The notes below the pieces were generated by a model, which saw only the letters and a list, made by a program, of their open reading frames with translations, did not search any database and had not been told where the DNA came from. This document shows positions 1 to 8,082 of a DNA stretch of 64,000 nt, piece by piece. Origin of the DNA: Halioglobus maricola (lineage in GTDB: Bacteria; Pseudomonadota; Gammaproteobacteria; Pseudomonadales; Halieaceae); assembly GCF_009388985.1 (NCBI RefSeq), contig NZ_CP036422.1:4230501-4294500 (forward strand), given 5' to 3'. The number at the start of each line of letters is the position of its first letter. Position 1 is the stretch's first letter. The translations under genes and the position numbers were made by a program.

Positions 1-27
1 GGCAGTCCCATATCACAGGCCAGCTTT

Positions 28-513
28 ATGCCAGAGAACACTGTTATCTACCCGGGTACTTTTGACCCGATCACTAACGGTCACGTCGACCTGACCGAGC
101 GCGCCGCCCGGCTTTTCGACAGAGTGGTGGTCGCCATTGCTTACAGTGAAAAGAAAGGCCCTCTGTTCAACGTGGACGAACGAGTAGCGCTGTCGCGCGA
201 ATGTCTTTCGCACTTGCCGAATGTCGAGGTAATGGGATTTAACTATCTGCTCACCCAGTTCGTTCAGGACCAGGGAGCACGCTGCGTATTGCGCGGCCTG
301 CGGGCCGTGGCAGATTTTGAATACGAATTTCAGCTGGCCAATATGAACCGCGCCATCTATCCGGAGTTCGAGAGTATTTTCCTCACTCCTTCAGAGCACT
401 TATCGTTTATCTCGTCTTCACTGGTGCGCGAGATAGCCAGCTTAGATGGCGATATAACCCCGTTTGTGCCCGTACCGGTGGCACAGGCTCTCAGGGACAA
501 ATTCGCCAAGTAA
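28..513 (+). CDS. coaD: Phosphopantetheine adenylyltransferase (PPAT)
   Basis: Transfers AMP from ATP to 4'-phosphopantetheine, the penultimate step of coenzyme A synthesis, in the cytoplasm. The 161-residue protein has the usual PPAT length. It opens with the nucleotidyltransferase motif YPGTFDPITNGH at residues 8-19, carrying the TxGH-type nucleotide-binding histidine. It also has RGLRAVADFEYEFQ in the middle and ISSSLVREIA near residue 128, the family's ISSTxVRE loop. It converges on a small membrane protein gene and lies beside mutM, as in other gammaproteobacteria. Start at ATG 28; the upstream region is cut by the window edge. Identity is secure. Confidence 0.97.
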   Translation: MPENTVIYPGTFDPITNGHVDLTERAARLFDRVVVAIAYSEKKGPLFNVDERVALSRECLSHLPNVEVMGFNYLLTQFVQDQGARCVLRGLRAVADFEYEFQLANMNRAIYPEFESIFLTPSEHLSFISSSLVREIASLDGDITPFVPVPVAQALRDKFAK

Positions 514-516
514 TTG

Positions 517-542
517 AAGCCCGCCGCGATCGCAACGGGCTT
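517..542. terminator. Hairpin between convergent coaD and a membrane protein gene
   Basis: AAGCCCG (517-523) pairs with CGGGCTT (536-542) around a 12-base loop, directly after the coaD stop and before the stop of the convergent gene. The poly-T tail is very short, so this is a plausible but weak intrinsic terminator, possibly bidirectional. Confidence 0.45.
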
Positions 543-548
543 GATAGA

Positions 549-905
549 TCAGTCTTCCGCTTCGCGCGCTTCGCGAATGGCATCGACGTCCTTACCGGTG
601 TAACCGGTCACCCGGCAACCGAGGCAACGCATGAAGGTCGCTTCACCCGGGCCAAGCACCAGGGTTTCTGCAGCTTCACCCGCGTGACCTGCCAGCAACG
701 TGAACGGCAGGCTGACCAGCCACACCGCAGCACCACCGGCAGTCAGCACCAGGCCAATTGGTCGAGCAACCAGCAGGTCACCCACCATCGCCCATTCGTT
801 CGGGCTCTCATCAATTGCCGATTGTGCCCATAGCGCCTGTGGCAGCATCATGCACGCAATCAGCAGGGCTGTGACGGCGCGTCGTGCGCCAATAGTTTTT
901 TTCAT
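549..905 (-). CDS. Small exported or membrane protein of unknown function
   Basis: 118 residues. The N-terminus is basic (MKKTIGARR) with a hydrophobic core ending at ALWAQS, a likely signal peptide cut near residue 27. A second hydrophobic stretch (about residues 50-72, GLVLTAGGAAVWLVSLPF) could span the membrane. A conserved-looking block, LVLGPGEATFMRCLGC, follows. Similar small proteins are common in gammaproteobacteria, sometimes labelled multidrug transporter without evidence; I do not assign a function. ATG at 905 is preceded by GGGAG. The paired cysteines of RCLGC could form a disulfide or bind metal. Confidence 0.7.
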   Translation of the reverse strand: MKKTIGARRAVTALLIACMMLPQALWAQSAIDESPNEWAMVGDLLVARPIGLVLTAGGAAVWLVSLPFTLLAGHAGEAAETLVLGPGEATFMRCLGCRVTGYTGKDVDAIREAREAED

Positions 906-963
906 TGTTTTTCTCCCACGGGTTCCCTTCCCCGTCCCCTATAGTCCAGTAAGTGTAGCCGTT

Positions 964-1776
964 TCACCGCTGACAGGCCACGCAGTAGACCGTGGTTCGC
1001 TGCCCCAATGTGGACTTTTTTAACATTCGTCCACATTGCTTACAGGGCTCTCCTTCGCGGCCATACACATACAGTTGCTGGGCAAAATAACCCGGCTTGC
1101 CATCCCCACCGACAAAGTCTCTGAGCGTAGTACCACCCTGCTCTATAGCCGAAGTAAGCACTTGCTTTATGTGCATTGCCAGACGCTCGTAGCGAGCCAG
1201 TGAAATGCGCCCAGCGGCGCGGTCGGGCCGGATACCTGCCAGATACAGGGCCTCGTTAGCGTAAATATTACCAACACCGACCACAATCTTGCCGTCCATG
1301 ATGAACTGTTTCACCGGGCCTTTGCGCCGGCGCGATTTGCGGAACAACAGGGCGCCATCGAATGATGGGCCCAGCGGCTCGGGCCCCAGGCCCTCGAGCA
1401 GAGCGTGGCTTTCGCCATCAGGGAGCCAAAGGCAGCAGCCGAATCGACGAGGGTCGTTGTAACGGAGGCAACGGCCGCTCTCCAATACGATATCGATATG
1501 GTCGTGCTTGGCTGGCGGGTCATCCGCCGCTAACACTCGCAGCGACCCCGACATCCCGAGGTGAATAATGACAGTGCCGGTAGGGGTCCGGAACAACAGG
1601 TATTTGGCGCGGCGCTCTACCGCCTCTATCTTCTGGCCTCGCAGAAGGCGCGGCAGCGCTGCCGGCACAGGCCAGCGCAGACTGGCGTTGCGCACGACGA
1701 GTTTCTGCACGGTCTGGCCTGCGGCGTAGGGCTCTACACCCCGGCGGGTTGTTTCTACTTCGGGTAACTCTGGCAT
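964..1776 (-). CDS. mutM: Formamidopyrimidine-DNA glycosylase
   Basis: Bifunctional glycosylase/AP lyase that removes 8-oxoguanine and formamidopyrimidines from DNA. Start placed at ATG 1776 because the mature enzyme must begin M-PELPEVET: Pro2 is the Schiff-base nucleophile and Glu3 the acid. An upstream in-frame codon would add ten non-homologous residues. The C-terminus carries the zinc finger (CKQCG, then CVACQR) that contacts DNA. The resulting 270 residues is the normal family length. It lies downstream of rpmB-rpmG on the same strand but behind a strong terminator, so it probably has its own promoter or is read through at low level. Confidence 0.97.
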   Translation of the reverse strand: MPELPEVETTRRGVEPYAAGQTVQKLVVRNASLRWPVPAALPRLLRGQKIEAVERRAKYLLFRTPTGTVIIHLGMSGSLRVLAADDPPAKHDHIDIVLESGRCLRYNDPRRFGCCLWLPDGESHALLEGLGPEPLGPSFDGALLFRKSRRRKGPVKQFIMDGKIVVGVGNIYANEALYLAGIRPDRAAGRISLARYERLAMHIKQVLTSAIEQGGTTLRDFVGGDGKPGYFAQQLYVYGREGEPCKQCGRMLKKSTLGQRTTVYCVACQR

Positions 1777-1810
1777 CGGGGCATCATAACCTGACCCCGG
1801 AAACAAAAAA

Positions 1811-1832
1811 CCCCGGCAAGGCCGGGGTTTTT
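1811..1832 (-). terminator. Intrinsic terminator after rpmG
   Basis: Perfect stem CCCCGGC (1811-1817) / GCCGGGG (1821-1827) with a 3-base loop, flanked by A6 on one side and T5 on the other. Read leftward it ends the rpmB-rpmG transcript 26 bases after the rpmG stop. It could work in both directions. Confidence 0.9.
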
Positions 1833-1852
1833 AACGAAGCTCACAAGGTCAA

Positions 1853-2008
1853 TTACTTGATCTTGGCTTCCTTGTAGATAACGTGCTTGCGGGCGACGGG
1901 ATCATACTTTTTCATTTCCAGCTTGTCTGGAGTGGTGCGCTTGTTCTTGTCAGTGGTATAGAAATGACCTGTACCAGCTGAGGAGTTCATGCGGATCTTG
2001 TCTCTCAT
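1853..2008 (-). CDS. rpmG: 50S ribosomal protein L33
   Basis: 51-residue protein that I translated directly: it begins MRDKIRMNSSAGTGHFYTT and ends VIYKEAKIK with a TAA stop. This is a full-length bacterial L33, a component of the large ribosomal subunit near the E site. It lacks CxxC pairs, so it is the zinc-independent type. It sits 12 bases downstream of rpmB in the usual rpmB-rpmG operon and is followed by a strong terminator. The ATG at 2008 is preceded by AGGAGAGAGACC, a good ribosome binding site. Confidence 0.97.
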   Translation of the reverse strand: MRDKIRMNSSAGTGHFYTTDKNKRTTPDKLEMKKYDPVARKHVIYKEAKIK

Positions 2009-2020
2009 GGTCTCTCTCCT

Positions 2021-2257
2021 TTATACCTTTTCGCCGCGACCGCGGAGCTCTTCAAGAACGGCTTCGATGCCCTTCTTGTCGATGATCCGCATGCCTTTGC
2101 TGGAAACGCGCAGGCTGACGAAACGCTTTTCGGATTCCACCCAGAAGCGGTGCTGGTGGAGGTTAGGCAAAAAACGACGACGGGTGCGGTTCTTTGCGTG
2201 CGATACATTGTTACCGGTTACCGGGCGCTTGCCGGTGACCTGACATACTCTGGCCAT
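2021..2257 (-). CDS. rpmB: 50S ribosomal protein L28
   Basis: 78 residues beginning MARVCQVTGKRPVTGNNVSHA, the standard L28 N-terminus, with the basic stretch KNRTRRRFLPN. Large-subunit ribosomal protein, first gene of the rpmB-rpmG operon. A promoter with a GC-rich discriminator lies about 90 bases upstream, as expected for a growth-rate-controlled ribosomal gene. The leader between promoter and start contains an odd direct repeat around a T8 tract (see findings). Confidence 0.97.
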   Translation of the reverse strand: MARVCQVTGKRPVTGNNVSHAKNRTRRRFLPNLHQHRFWVESEKRFVSLRVSSKGMRIIDKKGIEAVLEELRGRGEKV

Positions 2258-2347
2258 GATCCTGTCTCTCCCAAATAGCGGGGAAGTTAGTGAAATAAGA
2301 GGCTATGGGGACCCAAAAAAAAGGGACCCAGCCGCGCGGAGCGCGAC

Positions 2348-2376
2348 TTTATACCAGAACGACTACGCCATAGCAA
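2348..2376 (-). promoter_or_regulatory. Sigma-70 promoter of rpmB-rpmG
   Basis: On the minus strand TTGCTA (plus-strand 2371-2376) and TATAAA (2348-2353) are separated by exactly 17 bases. The sequence just downstream is very GC-rich (GTCGCGCTCCGCG), typical of stringently controlled ribosomal promoters. It lies between radC and rpmB. Confidence 0.75.
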
Positions 2377-2430
2377 GAGAAACCAATACCGCCGATGAAG
2401 CCCCAACCCCCTTTTTCCGGCGCACCCTTT

Positions 2431-3105
2431 TTACAACAAACCCGCTTCGGCAAAAGAATACTCCCGGCCACGACCGACAATAATGTGATCCAGCACCCGC
2501 ACGTCCAGTAACCCCAGCGCGGAAACCAACCGTTCAGTGATGCGCCGGTCGGCAGAGCTGGGCTCAGCAACACCGCTGGGGTGATTGTGCGCAAAAATAA
2601 CTGCCGCCGCCCGATAACGCAGGGCGCGCACCGCCACCTCGCGCGGATAGACCGCCGCCCCGTCGAGGGTGCCCTGGAAAAGATCCTCGCAGCGCAGCAG
2701 GCGGTGCTGGTTATCAAGGAACATACAACTGAAGACTTCTCGCTCGCGGTGCCCCAGATGATGCTGCAGGAAGCGGCGGGTGCTGGCAGGGCTCGACAGT
2801 ACATCGCCCCGTTCAAGCTCCTGCAGGGCCTGGCGCCGTGCAAGCTCCAGCGAAGCGCGCACCACGGCATATTTGGCCCGGCCGATACCCGGGCAGGCCA
2901 ACAGCTCCTGCTCTCCTGCTCGCAACAGCCCACCGAGGCCACCAAACCGGCTCAGCATCGCCCTCGCCAGCTCCAGCGCGCTGCAATCGCGGTAGCCGGT
3001 GGCGAGCAGCACTGCCAGCAGCTCAGCATCCGACACGCTGGACTCACCCCTCCCCAGTAGTTTGTCGCGAGGGCCCTCGCCTGGCTCCCAGTATGATGTT
3101 GCCAC
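2431..3105 (-). CDS. radC: RadC family JAB/MPN domain protein
   Basis: 224 residues from a GTG start at 3105. I prefer this to the upstream TTG (3141) because AGGGAGGAG lies a few bases before the GTG and the length then matches typical RadC (about 222-224). An N-terminal helix-hairpin-helix-like part (LLACPGIGRAKYA) is followed by the JAMM metal motif HNHPSGVAEPSSAD near the C-terminus. The family was named for a repair phenotype later assigned to another gene; its molecular role remains unclear. Divergent from coaBC and upstream of rpmB, the conserved gammaproteobacterial order. Confidence 0.95.
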   Translation of the reverse strand: MATSYWEPGEGPRDKLLGRGESSVSDAELLAVLLATGYRDCSALELARAMLSRFGGLGGLLRAGEQELLACPGIGRAKYAVVRASLELARRQALQELERGDVLSSPASTRRFLQHHLGHREREVFSCMFLDNQHRLLRCEDLFQGTLDGAAVYPREVAVRALRYRAAAVIFAHNHPSGVAEPSSADRRITERLVSALGLLDVRVLDHIIVGRGREYSFAEAGLL

Positions 3106-3210
3106 GTCGCTCCTCCCTGAGCTTCTGACCCGCAGTGTCAAATACAGCGCGGCGGTGGTATCTTTTCAGTCCTCTTACCGCAGGAAGATTGTCGCAATTT
3201 GAGTCAGCCA

Positions 3211-4407
3211 ATGGGACATCTATTCAATCGCAATATTTTACTCGGCGTCTCAGGTGGCATTGCTGCCTATAAATCCGCCGAACTCATCCGCCAGTTGCAG
3301 GAACTGGGGGCGAACGTCCGCGTTGTTATGACCCGGGGTGCCCAGGAGTTCATCACTCCGCTGACCCTGCAGGCGCTGTCTGGCAACCCGGTGCACACTG
3401 AATTGCTCGACGCGGAAGCTGAACAGGGCATGGGCCACATCGAACTAGCGCGCTGGGCCGACCTTCTACTTATTGCGCCCGCCACCGCCGACCTGATCGC
3501 GCGCCTCGCTGCCGGACGTGCAGATGACCTGCTGACAACCGCAGCACTAGCGACCGCTGCGCCACTATTGTTAGCCCCGGCCATGAACCAGCAGATGTGG
3601 CGCGACCCCGCTACCGATGCCAATATCTCCCAACTGGAGCAGCGGGGCGTCAGCCTGATCGGGCCAGCCTCAGGCGAGCAGGCCTGTGGCGACATCGGCC
3701 CAGGCCGCATGGAACAGCCCGACATCATCGCCCGCGCGGCTGCGGATATGTTTGAAACAGGTGCATTGCAGGGCAAACGAGTCGTTATTACCGCAGGCCC
3801 GACGCGCGAGGCGCTGGACCCTGTTCGTTACATTTCAAATCACAGTTCCGGCAAGATGGGTTACGCCCTGGCCGAAGCTGCAGCTGCCGCTGGTGCTCGC
3901 ACCACGCTGGTAAGTGGCCCAGTCAATATCACCCCTCCCGAACGTGTTGAAGTAGTCAATGTCACCAGTGCCAGAGACATGCTGGACGCCTGCGAATCAC
4001 GGCTCGAGGAGTGCGACATCTTCATCGCCTGCGCCGCAGTGGCTGACTACCGCCCTGCTGACGTGCAGGAACAGAAAATAAAGAAGGGCCCAGACGACAT
4101 GAGCCTGACACTGGTCAAAAATCCGGACATCGTGGCCAGCATCGCCGCGAGTGAACACGCCGTTTTCACGGTGGGTTTTGCGGCTGAGACCCAGCAGGTA
4201 CTCGAATACGCCCGCGGCAAACTGGAGCGGAAGGGGCTCGACATGATCGTAGCCAACGATGTCTCCAGTCAGGGGATTGGCTTCAATAGCGACGAAAACG
4301 AGGTGACGGTTCTATGGCCCGGCGGAGAAGTAGCTATGCCTCGGGCACGCAAATCGACCGTTGCAGCAGGCATCATCGCCCAGATTGCCATGCGCCAGGA
4401 CCCGTAA
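3211..4407 (+). CDS. coaBC: Bifunctional phosphopantothenoylcysteine decarboxylase / phosphopantothenate-cysteine ligase
   Basis: Catalyses two successive CoA steps: CTP-dependent coupling of cysteine to 4'-phosphopantothenate (CoaB) and FMN-dependent decarboxylation (CoaC). The N-terminal flavoprotein half has LLGVSGGIAAYKSAE and the AMNQQMW block. Catalytic-type ACGDIGPGRM occurs around residues 153-162. The CoaB half begins near GKRVVITAGPTREALDPVRYI and contains the FAAET segment. ATG 3211 is chosen over TTG 3199 because the N-terminus (MGHLFNRNILLG) then aligns in length with the family. The dut gene that often follows is absent here. Confidence 0.96.
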   Translation: MGHLFNRNILLGVSGGIAAYKSAELIRQLQELGANVRVVMTRGAQEFITPLTLQALSGNPVHTELLDAEAEQGMGHIELARWADLLLIAPATADLIARLAAGRADDLLTTAALATAAPLLLAPAMNQQMWRDPATDANISQLEQRGVSLIGPASGEQACGDIGPGRMEQPDIIARAAADMFETGALQGKRVVITAGPTREALDPVRYISNHSSGKMGYALAEAAAAAGARTTLVSGPVNITPPERVEVVNVTSARDMLDACESRLEECDIFIACAAVADYRPADVQEQKIKKGPDDMSLTLVKNPDIVASIAASEHAVFTVGFAAETQQVLEYARGKLERKGLDMIVANDVSSQGIGFNSDENEVTVLWPGGEVAMPRARKSTVAAGIIAQIAMRQDP

Positions 4408-4481
4408 AAAGTGCCGATGCCAATTCACTGCGAGGCCTCGCCGTACTATGATTGGCAGCTCAGCAAGGACTGTCTCAGGCA

Positions 4482-7025
4482 ATGCTAAAACTAACAAAAA
4501 AGAACAAGGACGCTAGCGGCGGGAAATCTCGCCCGAAAACGGCAGGTAAATCTCAGGGGATTTCCTCCCCCGGGAATGCATTGTATAAAATTCTGATCAC
4601 AGCTCTGGGCGCACTCGCCCTGGTTCTGGTCGTGGCCTTCACCTATCTTCTGCTGCTGCGCGAACCCGCTCTCAGCCACAATCAGATCGAGCGCGCAGCG
4701 GACTCCTACGCCAGCCAGCAGGCGACTAACTTGCACCGCATGATTACACTGTTGCGCTCACGTATGGTCGCAGCGGCCAACACTCCACTGGCTCAGACCG
4801 CCATCGCCAGTCAATCAAGAGAAGAGCTCCAGGCCGTGGAAACGGCGCTGCTGGAGCACTTTCCGGAACTCATCAGCCTGCGCATCCTGCCCGTCGGTGA
4901 AATGGGAACTGCCGCTTTTAAAGGCGGCAACCAGGGTCTGCGCAACCATATCGAAGTGAACATGGTGGGGCGGACCAGCGACGGCGAGGCCACGCGCCCT
5001 GAGTCCTATCAGATCGAGGGGCAGTGGTTAACCTCCCTGGCCCAACTCGTGAAAAATCCAGACATCGAAAATCGCAATGCCGTGATTCTTGCCACGCTCG
5101 CTAACGATAGTATCAATCGACTGCTGGAAGGCCTGGACGGCAGCGTGGGGAACTTCGCCGTCGAACAGGCATATACCAGCCCCACTGGACTTGCCAAGAC
5201 CAATATAATTGCCAGCACCGGAAACGGCGGCGATGAGGCCTATACCCGTTACGCCGCGATCCCTGATACCACATGGACAATTGCGTTCACGCCTTCCGAG
5301 GCGCTACTGCAAGCCTTAACGCCCTCCAGTATGCCGACCCTGGCAGTGTTCATATTATGTATGTTGGGCGCCGTCGGAGCGTTCGCCCTGGTCGCCATAC
5401 GCATGTCTCGTGTACTTGAAAACGATGTCAATCAGATGATATCCGCTGCCGACCGCAAATCAGAGCTTCAGCTAGCCACACCACAGCTGGTGCCCGCTGC
5501 CCGCCAACTCAGGCGCGCAACACTGCGGGCCATCCGCGCAGGCAACGCGGCAGCGGAGTCGGTTCCGGAAGAAGATACACAGACCCTGGACCTCGAATCC
5601 GAAACAGGATCGCTGGAGCTCGACCTCGCCTCAGATGCACCTGATGTGCCCGATGATTTTCCCGCGCACATTTTCCGCGCTTACGATATTCGCGGTGATG
5701 CCCGCAGCGAACTCAACGAAGAGCTCATCGCCCAGATAGGTCTGGCCATCGGCACAATTGCAGGTGAGATGAACGAGCAATCGCTACTCGTTGGCTGTGA
5801 TGGACGCAAATCATCGCCGGCGCTCAAGGCGGTACTGATTCGGGCTCTGATGGAGTCTGGCCGCGATGTCATTGATATCGGCCTCGTACCGACGCCAGTG
5901 CTCTACTTCGCGACTCACCATCTCGAATGCCGCTCCGGGATCATGGTCACAGGCAGCCACAATCCTAAAACTGACAACGGTCTGAAAATCGTCCTCAACC
6001 GGCAGACAATCGCCGCGGGAGGCATTGAGCAGATTCGCGATCGGGTCCTCGCCGGCGATTTCAGTCACGGCAGCGGGCGAATGATCAAAGAAGATGTCGT
6101 CCCGGCATACGTTGAGGAAATAGCGCACGATGTCGCCGTAGCGGTCCCGCTCAAAATTGTGCTGGATGCAGGTAACGGTGCGACCAGCGCGATTGCCCCG
6201 GAACTCTTCGAGGAACTCGGCTGTGAGGTGGTTCCGCTCTACTGTTCGGTTGACGGCGATTTCCCCAACCACGCTCCCGACACCAGTGACGAGGCGAATC
6301 TCACCGACCTGATCGAAGCGGTAAAAGAAGAAAATGCCGACTTTGGCGTCGCTTTCGACGGAGATGGCGACCGTTTGGCGGTTGTTACCAGCAGCGGCCG
6401 CATCGTGCGCTCAGACATACTGCTCATGGTATTTGCCGAAGATGTCGTCTCCCGCAACCCCGGCGCCGACGTGGTCTTCGACGTGAAATGCAGCCGCAAT
6501 CTCACCCAGCTGATCACCCAGCACGGTGGCCGGCCGGTGTTGTGGAAAACCGGCCACGCCTTTATGAAAGAGAAAATGGCCGAAACCGGTGCCCTCCTTG
6601 GCGGCGAGTTCTCAGGCCATATGTTCTTCGGCGAGCGCTGGTTTGGGTTCGACGACGGCATGTACGCAGCCGGACGACTAGCGGAAATACTGGGCACCCA
6701 TGGCAGCACCCTCGACGAATTGATCGACCGCTTCCCGGCTACGGTCAATACGCCGGAAATCCTGATCCCTGTTGACGACAGGGGCAAACACGCTATCGTC
6801 GAGCGCATCGTCGCCGGCGCAGAATTCAGCGGCGGCCGGGTCAACACCATGGACGGATTGCGCGTTGATTTCGCCGAGGGCTGGGGCCTGGTGCGAGCAT
6901 CGAATACCACCGCCGCGCTGACCGCGCGCTTCGAAGCAGAATCAGAAGAGGCGCTGGAGAACATCAAAAACGAGTTCCGCGAGCAAATTTCCGTCACGGC
7001 ACCCTCCCTGGATTTAAATTTCTGA
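4482..7025 (+). CDS. algC: Membrane-anchored phosphomannomutase/phosphoglucomutase
   Basis: Interconverts hexose 1- and 6-phosphates for exopolysaccharide, LPS and nucleotide-sugar synthesis. 847 residues from ATG 4482. A membrane segment at about 37-59 and a second at about 283-306 bracket a presumably periplasmic region. The alpha-D-phosphohexomutase domain starts near residue 393. It shows the phosphoserine loop TGSHNP (about 491), the metal loop DGDGDR (about 626-631), the sugar loop GEFSGH (about 707) and a phosphate-binding loop RASNTTAAL (about 804), where many relatives have Pro after the second Thr. A long N-terminal extension is also known in Pseudomonas AlgC. Followed closely by argB. 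Confidence 0.93.
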   Translation: MLKLTKKNKDASGGKSRPKTAGKSQGISSPGNALYKILITALGALALVLVVAFTYLLLLREPALSHNQIERAADSYASQQATNLHRMITLLRSRMVAAANTPLAQTAIASQSREELQAVETALLEHFPELISLRILPVGEMGTAAFKGGNQGLRNHIEVNMVGRTSDGEATRPESYQIEGQWLTSLAQLVKNPDIENRNAVILATLANDSINRLLEGLDGSVGNFAVEQAYTSPTGLAKTNIIASTGNGGDEAYTRYAAIPDTTWTIAFTPSEALLQALTPSSMPTLAVFILCMLGAVGAFALVAIRMSRVLENDVNQMISAADRKSELQLATPQLVPAARQLRRATLRAIRAGNAAAESVPEEDTQTLDLESETGSLELDLASDAPDVPDDFPAHIFRAYDIRGDARSELNEELIAQIGLAIGTIAGEMNEQSLLVGCDGRKSSPALKAVLIRALMESGRDVIDIGLVPTPVLYFATHHLECRSGIMVTGSHNPKTDNGLKIVLNRQTIAAGGIEQIRDRVLAGDFSHGSGRMIKEDVVPAYVEEIAHDVAVAVPLKIVLDAGNGATSAIAPELFEELGCEVVPLYCSVDGDFPNHAPDTSDEANLTDLIEAVKEENADFGVAFDGDGDRLAVVTSSGRIVRSDILLMVFAEDVVSRNPGADVVFDVKCSRNLTQLITQHGGRPVLWKTGHAFMKEKMAETGALLGGEFSGHMFFGERWFGFDDGMYAAGRLAEILGTHGSTLDELIDRFPATVNTPEILIPVDDRGKHAIVERIVAGAEFSGGRVNTMDGLRVDFAEGWGLVRASNTTAALTARFEAESEEALENIKNEFREQISVTAPSLDLNF

Positions 7026-7061
7026 GGCCATACGGGTCCTCGCTCTCAACAAGGTTTAAGC

Positions 7062-7964
7062 ATGTCCCTCAATCGCGACGCGGCCCTAAACATCGCTCAG
7101 GTACTGACCGAAGCGCTACCCTATATCCAGCGCTTTACCGGCAAGACTATCGTCGTCAAGTTTGGCGGCAATGCCATGGTAGATCCGGCACTGCACGAAA
7201 GTTTTGCCCGGGACATTGTGCTCATGAAACTGGTCGGCATGAACCCTGTCGTTGTGCATGGGGGCGGCCCACAGATCGGGTCACTGCTGGAAAAACTCAA
7301 TATCAAGAGTGAGTTCATCGACGGCATGCGCGTCACCGATGCCGAGACCATGGACGTCGTAGAGATGGTGCTCGGTGGCAGCGTCAATAAAGAAATTGTC
7401 TCATCCCTCAATCGCAACGGGGGCAAGGCCATTGGCGTTACCGGCAAGGATGGCCAGTTGATCCGCGCCCGGAAAATGCAGGTCAGCCGCCACAGCCCGG
7501 AGCTGAACGCGTCCGAGATTATCGACATCGGCCACGTTGGCGAAGTAGACCAGATCGACACCGAGGTTCTGAACGTCATTCTCGACAGTAATTTCATTCC
7601 CGTCATCGCACCCATTGGCGTGGACGGCGAAGGGAACAGCTACAACATCAATGCCGACCTTGTGGCGGGTAAGCTCGCCGAGGTCATGCAGGCGGAGAAG
7701 CTGATGCTGCTCACCAACGTCGCCGGGCTGCTGGACAAAGAGGGCGACATACTTACCGGCCTCAGCACAACCGAAGTCGATGAGCTGATTGAAGACGGCA
7801 CCATTTCCGGCGGCATGCTACCAAAAATAGGCTGCGCCCTGGACGCGGTGAAGTCGGGTGTCGCTAGCTCCCACATCATCGACGGCAGAGTGCCTCATGC
7901 GGTGCTGCTCGAAATCTTCACCAATGAGGGCATCGGCACGCTCATTACCAATCGACGAGATTGA
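7062..7964 (+). CDS. argB: Acetylglutamate kinase
   Basis: Phosphorylates N-acetyl-L-glutamate with ATP, the second step of arginine synthesis. 300 residues of the amino-acid-kinase fold. KFGGNAM (Lys contacts phosphate) lies near residue 29, VVHGGGPQI near 61-69, and the C-terminal nucleotide-binding part contains SGGMLPKIGCALDAV. The length and the N-terminal extension before KFGG resemble arginine-sensitive, hexameric family members, so feedback inhibition is plausible (inference). It sits 36 bases after algC, with AAGG before ATG 7062, the same order as in Pseudomonas. Confidence 0.96.
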   Translation: MSLNRDAALNIAQVLTEALPYIQRFTGKTIVVKFGGNAMVDPALHESFARDIVLMKLVGMNPVVVHGGGPQIGSLLEKLNIKSEFIDGMRVTDAETMDVVEMVLGGSVNKEIVSSLNRNGGKAIGVTGKDGQLIRARKMQVSRHSPELNASEIIDIGHVGEVDQIDTEVLNVILDSNFIPVIAPIGVDGEGNSYNINADLVAGKLAEVMQAEKLMLLTNVAGLLDKEGDILTGLSTTEVDELIEDGTISGGMLPKIGCALDAVKSGVASSHIIDGRVPHAVLLEIFTNEGIGTLITNRRD

Positions 7965-7986
7965 GCCCAGTACAATTTGACGCTGT

Positions 7987-8000
7987 AAATAGCGCTATTT
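7987..8000. promoter_or_regulatory. 14-bp perfect palindrome upstream of slmA
   Basis: AAATAGCGCTATTT is a perfect palindrome between argB and slmA, about 85 bases before the slmA start. A -35-like TTGACG sits at 7977-7982, so the palindrome falls where a promoter spacer would be. It has no T-run for a terminator. It could be an operator; it does not match the known SlmA binding consensus (GTGAGTACTCAC). Confidence 0.4.
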
Positions 8001-8082
8001 TAGACCTAATTCACGCCGTGCTTATTGCAGGTCGCTCGGGTAGCAGCTAGCATGGTTAAGTACCTGATAGATAGTAGCGTCC

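Noticed and set aside
4408..4481. CGAGGCCTCG palindrome between coaBC and algC as a terminator
   Set aside because: Ten bases with no loop or T-run; too short to call, and the genes are probably co-transcribed.
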